From NCBI GenBank assembly GCA_000310025.1, contig FN649735.1, positions 4,054,556 to 4,118,555 on the forward strand: a DNA stretch of 64,000 nt, read 5' to 3'. How positions within the stretch are numbered: the stretch's first letter is position 1; the number at the start of each line of letters is the position of its first letter. The stretch is from Ectocarpus siliculosus (taxonomy: Eukaryota; Sar; Phaeophyceae; Ectocarpales; Ectocarpaceae). Below the pieces are notes generated by a model. It was not told the origin of the DNA. It made no database searches and worked only from the letters and a program-made list of their open reading frames with translations. Made by a program: the position numbers and the translations under genes. Below are positions 23,701 through 36,447 of the stretch, one piece after another.

Positions 23701-24934
23701 AAATCGACACGAGTCGAATTTCTTCCGAAAACAGACACGCTGGCTTCGAGGGCTTTCCCTCGGTGTGGAACGACTGGATGTCGCCACCTCGCAGGGGGAG
23801 GGGCATGGGGTGACAAACCTCAACCATCAAGCCGATACGCGGCACGACGCAATCCTTGCTACACAAATTCTTTGCAGCCGCATATGTAGTTGCCAAGCCC
23901 CGTCCACGGCTGGCTGCGAAATTTCAAAGCAGCCGGTATTTTGAGAATACCCTTGCTCACCACCTCCCCCCTTTCTTCCTTCAACAAAACAAGCCCACGG
24001 GGAAGCTCAACTCAGTACACCTACCTACCTTTGATACGAACATCTCTACAGAGGCTCAAGAAAATTCACGGACGTTCGTGTTGGTCGCAACCTACTACTC
24101 CTCTGGGCGTCATATCCACGTGGTAGCAAATCGCTCAACGTCGTAGCCCTGAACGCCGCAAATAGTTGGACGCCGTGCTAATCAAAGCGCCCGATGTGCA
24201 GGTGTGCAGGAGAGTAGCAGTGGCCACCTGAAAGAAAGCAGGCTAAGGCTAAGGCTGTCCCCCGTCGCCACTACAAGGAGTTTTCGGAACCATCACATAA
24301 CCTGGGTACACCGTCCACAACCAACTTCGCGTCGCCGAGAGACTCCACACGAAAACTCTACAACCCGCCGTCCTGTACAAGGCGATGCGAGAGTAGTGGA
24401 GCAACCCCTCCATCAGTAACAAAACTATTCAAGTTGGCGACTCCGAAAAGCATGGCTACACTGCCCCGAGCAGGTGCACATGATCACAGTAACTACCGGA
24501 GCAACGGGACGAGGAAGAAGCTGGTGGAGACGTAGTAAAAATACACTAAACCCATGTCGACCCCGCGATCTAGGTGGCACAAGACACGCCGGAAAAAAAC
24601 ACGAGAAACACGAAAATTTACAAGCACAGGACTTTGCCGGGGGCAAGGACACGCCGTTTCAGCAGTAGAAACAAATCAACGCGAGCTAGCTCGATTTTCG
24701 GTCGAACTGCCACGGTGGCAGCTGATGTCAAACAAACAAACAACAGCATGCCAAAATGTGTCTCCCCATTGGTTTGGAGACATAATAAAACACAAGGCAA
24801 GAAGAGACAGACGGAGTAAAAAAACGACAAGACGATCCCGCTCGACACAAGACAGAAGGGGCGGCCGGTTTTGTAAGGATTGTCACCATCCACACAAGTG
24901 ATGTCACACGTAAGGCAGACAAGCCAAGCGGGGT
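20737..24934. other. No gene recognised
   Basis: Between the retrotransposon and the stop codon of the large minus-strand gene I find no domain, splice chain or RNA gene that I can support. A short imperfect tandem repeat of about 30 bp (CACAACAAC[C/A]TGTCTGTGTGCG) lies at about 22,040-22,090. This stretch includes the 3' flank of the large gene. Confidence 0.45.
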
Positions 24935-26473
24935 TCAGATATCATAGACCATTCCCTGTTCTTGTCTCTCATGGCTCTCGCTCCCCAGCGACGTCGATTG
25001 AGGTCTAGGAGAAGCACCGGGGGCCTGGCCTATCGCAAGGTGTTGGCTTTGGCGTTGCTGCGGAGACGACGGTCCACCACTCGCTTGTGATGGTGCTGAC
25101 GACAATGGCGACAACGATGGTAGGCCGGTGGTGTTGCTCATGCTGCTCCACCCAAGACTGCCCACGTTTGCAGCACCCCCAACTAGCGTCCGGCCTTGCA
25201 ACTATCGGGGGGTTGAAGAGGGCAGACAACGTGCATGGGCAACCGTGGAAGTGGCACCAGGGGGAACGGTTAGGTGGGGGCACATAACGTGTTCACGGGT
25301 GTCCCAATTCTTGAAACAGAGGATCCCACGCGAGGACGGGCGACCTTAGGACCTCGCCTGCTACGAGTACGAGTCTCTCGGCACATCAGGTGGCTTTTCA
25401 AGCGATCAATTACAACATCGCGGCGTCGCTGTGGCACCTAAGCCAGAGGTAAAACAATACAAGTATTCAACCAAGCACACGAATAGCCACACGCAACAAA
25501 CGCCGACAACAAGGCTGGGGAACCACCAGGCACGCTGCGCATGGTTGCAGGTTCTGAACAAAACGGAGAGACTTGAAAGTTGCAAGACCCGCTGCGTACT
25601 CCACGAACACACCAAACAATGTGCGAGAGGACTTCAATCCCAGTAGCACGCCCACCACGTTTTCGACTGCGCTGTCAAGGCCACATGGACCATATGGTCG
25701 CTCCGTACAGTGGTGCTCATCCACGAGGTCCGTGCCATATATGCGAAAACTATTTACAAGTTGGACACCGACGTGCTGGAAGTGCACCGAATTGCGGTGT
25801 CTGAATCCATGTGGGCTGTGCCTCGTTGCCGTTGTCCCAAAACAGATTTCCGGGTGTGCAAGTCCCGACGGGAGAACAAGGACCCGGGGCCAACGCTACC
25901 ATACAGCCCGTTGATGCATTGATCACCTGCGACATCCCAGCCGAAGACATGAGCAAGGGCTGCATTTGCGAGACCTGGCGTTGGCTGCCGAGGCCTGCCC
26001 ACCCGTGTGGGGAGTCTTGTCCCGTGGAAACGGCCTCGGTTCGGGGGCTTCGTGGCAGGGGTTGGCTCTGCTCGCGGAGGATCGGGGGTGGGGGTGGGGG
26101 GTCATCGAGGAATGAAACGCGAGAATTCGTGCTGATAAAGGCCGCGAGCACATTTAAATATCTGGGCCGTTCTACGGTTAATACGTTTAGGGAGGTCAAT
26201 CGTGTGCGCTCAAGAGGACCTTGTTATCCCACACCCTGCAAACACCCACAGTTTCGGGCGTCTTTCGAGCAAGAAAGGTCGTTTCTGTCCAAGCAAGATG
26301 GTCGGATACGAGCCTACAGGGTTTTCTTGTTGCGCAGTGCCGATTGGCTTGGATCAGCACGCTGTGGGATGTGACCAATGCGGGAATGCTGATGGTCGAG
26401 GATTGTGAAAAGGTGCTCACAAGATTCGTGTCGTCGGCCATGAAGCTGCAGTTGCCGAACAAATCACCCCACG

Positions 26474-26514
<41 letters not shown>

Positions 26515-29500
26515 TGTTGCTGCTGGTGCTGCTGGTGCTGGTGCTGTTGTTGCTGGTGGTGGTGCTGCTGCTGCTGCTGCCGTTGCAGCTGCTGCTGCTG
26601 CCGGTGCAGTTGCCGTCGTTGTTGTTGCTGCCGCAGAGCATGCGCCTCGCGGGAACCACTGGCGGTGCCTCCCATCACCCCGCCCCCTCCTCCCGTAGCT
26701 GTAGATACCGCCGCTGCGGCCGCCATGTCCCATGACCCTCCCCAGCCCCCTTGGCCCAAGGCAGCGGCGTCAGGCATGACAAAAGTGGCGGAACTACTGT
26801 CGCCCCCGATGCTGCCAAGGCTGGTGCCGTCGCAAAGAGCCGCCTGATGTTGCACGCCGTGGAATGCCGAGGTACGCGTCCATCATATGAATTACTTGAA
26901 CATTGTGTTGCAAGTGCCGGCCGCGCAATCAAGCTTGTGTTTCTGTCGTCTGTTAACTTGGTCGTTAACGCCGTGTGCCATTCTCAGGAAAAAACACAAA
27001 GCAGCAAGGGTCATCTCAAAAATAGCCATAGACGTAAACGAAGTGAGCAAAGCCCGGGGATAGGGGTTAACCCAAGGGTTGGTCATTTGACAATACACTC
27101 GTGAGAGACGACGTCGACTGCATCAGGAACAAAAGTCAAAGTCAGCGTGAACGTTTTCCGAAGCCTTCTTGAACTGGTTCGTGGTCCCAAATGCATCCGA
27201 GGAGACAGAAAACGTAGAGAGGGTGCCCTAAGGAGGATTCGTCACAGCCAACCGGATAAAACATACAATGGGCAAGAATGCACGAGGTTCTCCAGCTGTT
27301 GACCTGCTACTCAGTGCTGTCGCTACCAGAATAAGAGCGCGATGCAAAGTTAGGCGTAGAGTGTGCCGGCAACAGGCCACTCTTCCTTGTGCTGTCGACG
27401 GCAGCCTCGAGAGCAAGAGGGTGGGTGTTTAAGCGTGTCGAGGCAAGACAATCAACTACTTTGAATCCCCCAACACGATAATTTGGTGCAGAGATGCGGG
27501 TAGGTTGCATCAGCGTCAACCTACCACGGGCCGTACTGATAGACCTACGATCGTCGGCACCAACCTCGAGGGGGAAGGAGTGTGGGATGGCACCCGACCC
27601 CACGGCGCCGAGCCCAGCCGGCAGCGACGCCTGACGAGAAAGGCGGGTACACTGCTGTAGCGGTGCGACACGGGAATGGGTAGGGAAGCATCGGAGAGGG
27701 GGCGCAAACGGGCGGAAGAGTGGGAGGGGGCCTGCCTCGTCAGAAAAATAGTGGTAGTGGCGCGCCCTGGGTTTCGGACGCTTGACCAAACTTGAAGAAA
27801 CAACTTCACAAGTGCCACCAGACGGCCGATACGATCCCAGCAGATTCCATCTGCAAGACAGAATTTTCGCCTACTGTAGTACGTACTGGCGAGCAGCCAA
27901 AAGCCTCAACCAGAAGAAGCGGCGTGATTCGCCCGACTGGGGCTCTCTGTAGGCCTCACGTTCGGCGAGCGCTCCACGGCGTCACTGCTGCAGCTTCTCG
28001 CTTCCCGCACTTCTTCGCCCGTCACCCCAGACAGTTGCTGCTGCTGCTGCTGTTGCGAGAAAGCCCCGGGGGATAACCTCTGCTCCCGCGAAGCACGCGA
28101 AACTCCAACACCTACACCCACGCCTGGGGGAGTTGCGACCGCCGTGCGATCAGGCGTCACCACCGTCCGCTGCTGTTGCTGTTGGAGCTGCGGGGTTAAC
28201 CGACCGAAAGATGGAGATCGCTGGCGTCCTGTCGAGGAGATCGGTGGGAGTGGTGCGGGAAACGAACTGTCCCACGATGGGGAAGAAGCAGAAGAAGAAT
28301 AGGGCATGCCAAGCGAAGCTGCAGAAAAGTCTTCCTGCTTCTTCTGCATCAGCTGCTGCATCTGTTGTTGCTGCTGCTGCTGTTGTTGTTGCTGCTGGTG
28401 CTGGTGCTGCTGTTGCTGTTGCTGTTGCTGCTGCTGATGCGGTTGATGCTGTTGCTGTTTCTGCTGTTGCTGCTGCTGCTGCTGTTGCCGATGCTGCTGC
28501 TGCTGCTGCTGCGCCTGCGCCTGCGCCTGCGCCTGAGTCTGCGATCTCCGGCGGCCGGGAACCGGGCCGGACCCCGACGCCACCATCCTTGACGTGGAGG
28601 ACAAGGTGCCAGCACTCCTCGGAGACAAGGTCGGCGACAACATGCTTCCCCTGCCACTGTTGCTACGGCTAAGCGGAAACGAGGGCGAAGACGGGGGAAG
28701 GCAGGACGTGACTTGCCCGCCGTGATCGAGCACCACCGCATCAGCAACACCTCGTTGTCCCGATACGGGCGCTAAAGGTGACGGTGACGTCCGGGTCGCC
28801 TCCGCCGCTCCCGCTTCAAGCATGGCGGTTGCTCTTGATGGTTCGACCGGCCTGGAGGAGGCGGAGGCCGCGATCGGGCTGGCGGGGTTGCGACCGGCGA
28901 TGTGCTGCCCCAGGGAGAAACCAGAACCGCCTCCGATCTGATAGAAACCCTCTTGGGGGAGTTCTATTGAGGTTTGCAGGAGGGGAGGCTGGCCATCGTT
29001 AGAACCAGACTGCCGTCGCTGCAGCGGAGGCCGTTGGTACTCTTGCTGGTGGCTCGGCGATGGCACCGGTGGCCGCGGTAGCTGGTCATTGCTCGGGCTG
29101 GCGGTCGAAACCCTCAGGGTTATCATCGCATCAGGACTGGTCTTGATCGCCTGGTGCAGGATCGCAACGCCGACCACAAGGCAAAACGGGCAAGGCGAGC
29201 GGTTTGGATGGACCGCCTACGCAGGATTGTAAGAGTATCTATTATGGAAAAATAATAGGGAGGGGGCACGCAGACCCTATCCTGAACCCTAACCCTACCC
29301 CCAAAGCACGGATTGAATTAACTATCCCATATGCCTGCTTATTCAATTTCGCTGCGTAGACTACTGGTTTGGATCCAGCCCACGCCTCGACAGATGGTTT
29401 GCTCCAAGCTAGTCATCGAGCATGTGACACACAGCTGTGCAGCAACGGTGGTGACGGCGTCGATGGCCTGGGACTCGGGTTGGGGGTCAGAAACAAAAGA

Positions 29501-32500
29501 CAGGACAAAGCGCGGGGTAATGGTTCCAAAGTCGCATCCATTGTACAGTACCAGGCAGGGGTGGCTGCGGCCCTTGAGCAAACATCTACAGGGGATGGTT
29601 TTGACGATGGTAAAGAGCACCAAACAGAACGACAGGTACAGCACGATCGATGGCGAAAACAACCGCAGGCGTCCATGTGCATGCGGGAGCAGCGCCAGGC
29701 AACCCCTGTCTCGAAGAGCGATCATCGTCCAGCCGATTGAGATATACGTGACGGGTGACGGCCGATTCCAACAGCTTCATCCCTGCAGGAAAAGGTGTCG
29801 TCTCTTCGCCTTGCGCTACAAAAGGCTACGGGAGACGCATAGGTCAGCAAACCCATACCATGTTGATATGATTTGACTAAACGATCGAAAATATTGGGGA
29901 CCGTGACTCAACGCTTTCCTACAAATAGCCCTGGTAGTGTCTCCCACACGATGTTCGTCCATTCATCGGAAGCTGAAACCGTCGCCAATAAAGAGAGACC
30001 CAAGCAGAAACAAAGTTTGGAAAACGAGCTCCCAATCAATACTTCCAACAGAGAACCGCACCATGCCACCACGTCAAGGCCAAATCTCAGCCCCTTGTTG
30101 CCTGTTGCCCGTGTGCAGAGGAACTGACCTTCGCATCGCCATCATGGACCTCGCGACCCGCCACCAAGCTGTCCTGCTGGTGCTGTTGTTTTCGACGCTG
30201 CTGTAGTTGCTGCTGCTGTTCGCCAGCGAGGTGGGCCGGCTGAAGGCCCCGTCTCAGTCTCTCCTCCGTCGCCGCGACCGTTAGCCGGCCGGTCTGATTG
30301 CTGTCGTGAGCGGCGGCCGCTGCGTCATCCGAGCCTCTCGCCAGCTCTTGCGCCAGGGTGTTCCAGTTGTTGCGATCGATAGCTTTCGCCTGAAAGGGGT
30401 AGGGGGGGGGTGATGGAGTCGGGGGAGATAATTGTCGTCATACTTCGTAGTAGGAGAAAGGACAGCGGGCGGGGGGGGGCTCAGCAAATATACGTGTTCT
30501 TATATTACCCCCCTAAAAAACCGCGGAGCTCGAGAGTGACAGTCTAGCCTAGATAGAGCACATTGGGTTTTGGAATGACCAGGACATCCCGGCAACAATA
30601 CAAGGTGTGGGGTGATACGTTACACTAGCTAGTCGCATTAAGGGTATGCACATTCCAGCACGCGCAGCCGAGCAGTGGAGAGGTCGGAATCGACTCCCGC
30701 TGAATACAGTTCAGCACAGGCACCCTCCCGAACGAGATAGTTTCCTTAGCAACATGTCTCAACACAAGCACATCACGTGAATGTTCATCCTCTGAGTCGT
30801 GCACAGTCCAATCGACTTGAACGGGTGGTGACGTGCAAAGTCGGGCAAGAGAGAGTCAAGAAATCGTCAGAGGTAAGACGTGGTCGCCTGTGGGCGACAA
30901 TGCATAAAAGCGCTACACGGGAAGAACAAATTTGAAAATGAACGGGTCGCATATGGTAGCTGAGAACTGTTGAATTGTGTCGGCATCACGTTTGAGTGCA
31001 CCCTTCCTTGAAGCTCGTGCAAAAAAGGGGGCCAACCAAAGCACTCGTCGATTGCGGGAACAGCACGCAGCACAACCGTCCGGTACACATAGATTGCCTG
31101 GTCCTTCCAGAGCTGGAGCACACGACACTTGAACATCGCTGACAGAGAGCTGGAGTTCGTCCACTCCCTACCCTTCCAAAACAGCCTACACCAGACCCAG
31201 CCGGACCAAACACAACTCTGAACGATCCGTCGACTCCGTCCCTAACCATGAACCGCTCACCCTGCAGGCCGACATCAAAAGCCACAAGCGCCCATTTATC
31301 GGTCATACCCTGCCCGACACACGCACCTTCTCCACGGCTGGCTTGGCGAACTTTGTGAAGACGGCGGGATCGTGCGGCCGGCCGCCGTTCGCCGGCGACA
31401 AGTGTGTAACCGGGGACAGCAGCGTCCGGTGAACCGTTCGGAACGCGACGGCTCTCTCCTCCTCCAGCCTCTTCTTGCTCTTGACGCTCGTCTTTCGCTT
31501 CACCGTTGTCATTGTCGGCGCCGCCACCGCCGCCGCCGCCGCCAGCTTCTTCTTGGTTTGCTTCTTCCTGTCGTCGTCCTCCCGCGGTGCCTGTGGCGTC
31601 GGATGGACGGCTAGCCCCTTCATACCGTCGTTGATCAACGCCTCCGCCGCTTTGGTGCTCAAGGCCGCCGCCGATCCGTCCGCGATCATTCTTTTGGGAT
31701 GACCGGGCCCTTCTGTGAAGGATGGTTTCAGCGCGTCAAGGTGGGATAGGATAACCGTGCAACGTTGAGGACTTAGAGCCATCGGCAAAACGGGGCGTGG
31801 GGGGGTTGATGTGGGCCCCTGCTGCGTGGTAGACGCCATAACCTGACGAAACATTCGGAAAGCTTGTACACTGCTGTAGATATGCGGGTCTGGCAGAAAA
31901 AATATTTGTTTCTTGCTGGTTGCCATCTGCCTGGGTGTCACAGGGGTTCGTGGAGGCTTTCTTGATACGAAATTTGAGACGTTGGTGACATGTTCACTTC
32001 GAAAAAAAGCCCCGACGCCCCATTCATCGTCATCGAAGCCCATGTTCCTCGTCTCTCCTGCTTGGATATGCACGATTCTCTGGCAGTCGCGCACAGACAC
32101 CGTTTCAAGAGGTAAAACAAACAAGAACAGAGCAAAGACGCCAAGAAATATACCCCGGAAAACAACATGTCAACACTATCGCCCGACTGTCAAGCCGATC
32201 CCTCCTGCTCGGCAAGTACGAATCACCCAAAAGAGGCGTCTGTTCCTTCTAGCTTGCCTTTTGCTTGCTGCTTCTTCGCCCTCCTCTTGGCCTCGTCGCT
32301 CCTTTCCTTGCCACTCTTATCCGTCCCCACCGAGTTGTTCAAGGCCTTCGAGGTTGGCAGGGGCACTACTTTCTTCGACCCAGACGAGGCCGCCGCCGCC
32401 GCAGCAGCAGTAGCAGCAGCGTTTAGCCCTTTCTCCCACCCTAGAACGGCGGAGACCGCCATCTCAGCAGCAGAACGCACACCGCTGCGGGCTGCACCAC

Positions 32501-33655
32501 CACCGGCGGCGGCGGCGGCGGCGGCAATAGCCGACTCCAGACCACCTTGCGAGACCTGCTGCCGCGGAGCGCCGAGCAAGACGCTGCCGCCCCCTTTCAT
32601 CCTCCTCGCCCCGCTGCCGCCGCCGCTCCCAACGACCGCCGTAGACGTGGCGCCTACCCCACCAGTTGCCGCGATCGACGATTGCGACCTGTCCGCTAGG
32701 CCCAGCCCGCCACCCCAGCCTCCGTCCCCGCTACTAGCCGACGCCTCCGGGGTGTTCATCCTCATCATGCCGTTGGGGTTGCTGGTATGACCGTTGGGAT
32801 GTGTTTCGTCGGGGTAGTTCGTCACCCCGCTCCGGCCGCCGCCTGCTCCCGGAGATTTCGCCGCACGGTCGCCGGTAGCACTGCTTCGACCGGCGGAAGC
32901 GGGGGCGGCCGTCGGGCGAGAAGACTGGGACGCTCCTCCAGACACAGACGGGGCTTGGGACTGCTTCTTGTTGGGCCGTTTCGTGGGCGTACTAGAGACC
33001 GGTACCGCAGCAGCAGCAGCAGCAGCAGCAGCAGGGGCGGCGCCGGCGGTAGCGGCAGTGGCGGGGGTACAGGAAGCGGGCACGACGGGACGGCCGCCAC
33101 GAAGGGCCGTCGTTATCTGCGTCTGGCACTCCACCAGCCTCCGCTTCGTGCTCTTGCCGAGGCGTTTCGCGCCCAGCCCGAGGAAGAACTGTTCCTCGTC
33201 CTTTAGGAAGGCGAGAGCACACAAACAAATACATCCCGTCCAACAAAAAAAAAAAAAACGGGTTACGGTCAATCACGCCACGCAACCGCAGCAGTGCACA
33301 AGAAGACTAACGGAGACAAATGACAAGGTCAAAGAGTTACAGTTGGTGGCGGGCGTTCGCGTTGGAGGAGGCCAAGCAGCAACACTCCGAGCAGCGGGGG
33401 AGATGAAAAACAAGGGAGGGTGGCATGCGAGGTGGTGTCACTACCGAAGGCCGCGAAAACGTGCATCAAGGAGGACAAAATACCCGTTTTGGTGCGAACA
33501 GAACGAGAGCCTCCTCTACGACAAGCACACCTACATTTAACTACTTACACAACGTCAACAACCGTACTGCGGACAAGACTCGAATGCAAGGGGTGTTCAC
33601 AAAGGGTAAACAAGAGACACATCGGAGGGAAAGACCCTTGCATTGTCAATGCCAA

Positions 33656-33700
<45 letters not shown>

Positions 33701-36413
33701 GCACACATCAAGACGGCCACATAAACTTGATCCACGCAAGTGCAGAAAAGACGCGTCTAACGCATCTCACCGGCGCATCCTCAACCCCCGGCAGGGCAAG
33801 GGTTTCCAGCAGACGGTAGTGGTGTCTCTCGAAGCGGAACGTCAAGTTTCCACCGCCGCCTTCCCCGTCTGCTCTCGCGGTGCCCTCCCCCCGGACCATG
33901 GTTGCCAGCCTAGACACGTCCACGCTGGGTTCCAGACAAATTTCTCTGCAAGCACAAAGGATCGAACCAGCGCGGGAGTAGCGGGCGGGACAAGAGGAAG
34001 CTCGATGAACGGTGCATGGCGAGTCCCTGCCTTCACAACGAAGGCTGGGGGGTCCCGCAGGAGAGGAAGCCTTCCTGTGGAACCTACCCCGTCGACGCCA
34101 AAGCGGCTGAAGGGGAACGAGAGACTAGAAAGGCGGTAGCTGAAAATGCCCGGCATCAGTCGAGACAACAAAAGCCTGAATCAAGGACCATCTTCCGGTA
34201 CCACACGCATACATACAACATCGTCGTTGGCTAAAAACGGTCGCCTGTCCAACACACGTACTAGAAAATAGGACAAAGGAACCACCCTCACGTACCCATC
34301 TTGCCAGAGACAATTCCAACACGGCAACATGCTCTCAACTCCGAGCGCAAATCACGTGAGAAGTTAAAAAAAAAACAGCCAAACACTTTCGGAGGACAGG
34401 ACAGACGTGTTCACAGCTCCAAAACGAATCGACTAAACTAATGGCACCAACGAACAAACAAGACACCAACTCACAATAGGACGACCCCAAATCAGAACAT
34501 ATCCAACGGAAACAGATACAATTAACCATGCCACTCACGTAGAAGGCACCAAAGCCTGCAGGATAAGAGCTTCCGCGCCCAGAGCCACGTCCGTCGCGGG
34601 CCCCCTCCCGAATATCGCTTGCGCTGCCGCCGCGGGGCTGCTCTCCGCGACCCCTCCAGCAACCTTGGCATCCTCTTTTGCCGTGCACGCTGCCCACGGG
34701 TTGTTGCCGTCGTTGCCTTGCCCCGAAAGCTTGTCAGCCAGAGGTGACGCAGCAGCGGCGGCAGCTGCAGCAACAGTCTTGCCCTTGGGCTGCTTTCCGC
34801 CCCCTGCTGCCAGGTGCTTGACCCCGATGGTCTTGCCTCCGACCACCGCCTTTGGCCGTTTCCCCTTGCCGCTGCTTGCGCCCGCTCCGCCGCTGCCGCC
34901 GCCCCCCGTCCGGGTGCCTTCGTCCTCCCCGTGCTGTGCAAGATAAGACGTAAGACAGACACGGAGGGGACAAGCAGAGTGATGAAACGCTGCTCGTGAG
35001 GACACGGATCACAAAACGCCGGCTTTCTTTGTGTGGCCTCAGAGAAGAAGGTTGAAGGGATGCCCATCTGGGTTTACCTTGGCTTGTATGCGTACAGGCG
35101 CTCCAAATGATACGCAAGAATACATCTTCCGTAGATGAATATGGCGTGCCCCACATGGGCAGTACCCTGATGACGGCACCTGTCTGATCTGACTCGTCTT
35201 TTGGAATGGACACGACCTCACAAGTGACAGGCAAGTGGACACCCGCAACGTAAAACTACAACGCACATGGAATGCCTTGCTTGTCCAACCTCGAACAAAA
35301 GAAGAGAAGCAACCTGCCAAAACACCACTCGTCGTCAAGTCATAACCTAACCCGGACGGACTACAAACACTCAACCGGCACAAGCAGCAAATCACCGAAA
35401 AAGATGCACAGTAGTGTTGCAAGAGGTCTTTGCATCCAACAAAAAAAACACCACACACCCGAGTCGACAGGTTTTATACGCAACATCCAGGGCAAACAAA
35501 GCACCCCTCCCATCTACCCAGCTCACCGTGCCCCCATCGCCATGAGCAGCAGCGGCAACAGCACCCTTAGCAGACTCCGCCCTCCTAGCTGCTTCCACCA
35601 CGGCTTCCCATACCGACGCCATCCACACCCCTCGGCTTACCTGACAAGGTAATAGGGTCATCAAAAAGGCATGTCGCGCAAGGTCATTTTAGATGGGGCG
35701 TGCCAAGATCGTTCTAGAACAGAAGTCGTAAAGATAGAAGGTATCGTGCTGTTCTCCTTCGCGCGACAGGCTGTTTGGCGTGCTTGGGGTGGGGAGAAGA
35801 GATGCAACAGTCAGATAAAAGACCAAGCAGTTTTGCAGGAACGCCGTCGGTACCACGGGAGCGGCGTTAACAGCAGCAGCCATCGACCGTCCACACTCCT
35901 CCTTACCACAAGGCCACCAGCGTGCCTCGCTTCCACGTGCAAGGAGCACGCCGTAAGCACCTACCGTACGATTCTAGCACCAGCAGCCGGGATGGAACGC
36001 TAAAAAGAGAACAGCGCGAGTGACGTACATGCCTCCGAGCAACGCGGAATGCTCTTGTTTTCCGGCGTTGGGAAATGAGGCACAGGAAGGGTGGCAGGAG
36101 CAGCGCTAAGCCTTCCACACAAGCGTTTACGCGTGAGCTTTTGTCGTTCTGCGTCGAGAACACTGCCGTCATTAGTAGCAAGCCTCCTATGCATCGCGGT
36201 CGATTTTCGCCAAAAGGGAAACACACGAAAAACAAACACCGTACAGAAACACACAGCGTTCAACAGCCTCGTTGTAGGTTCTTTGCAACTTCTGGAGAGG
36301 TGTAACCCTTTCTGGGTAGTTGGCCTGTCACCACGGAAGGCGTTCGCGTCCGTCGGACCCGCACGGATAGAAAGTACCACGTGAGCGAAGGCTGGCCGTT
36401 TGTTCACGTCTAC

Positions 36414-36447
<34 letters not shown>

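Noticed and set aside
26221-26847. Plus-strand frames rich in Cys or Leu, also at 28,133-28,672
   Set aside because: They are translations of the CTG side of CAG repeats whose minus-strand frame belongs to a spliced, phase-consistent gene.
29284-29297. AACCCTAACCCTAC, a telomere-like dimer
   Set aside because: Two units occur often by chance; there is no extended tract or border.
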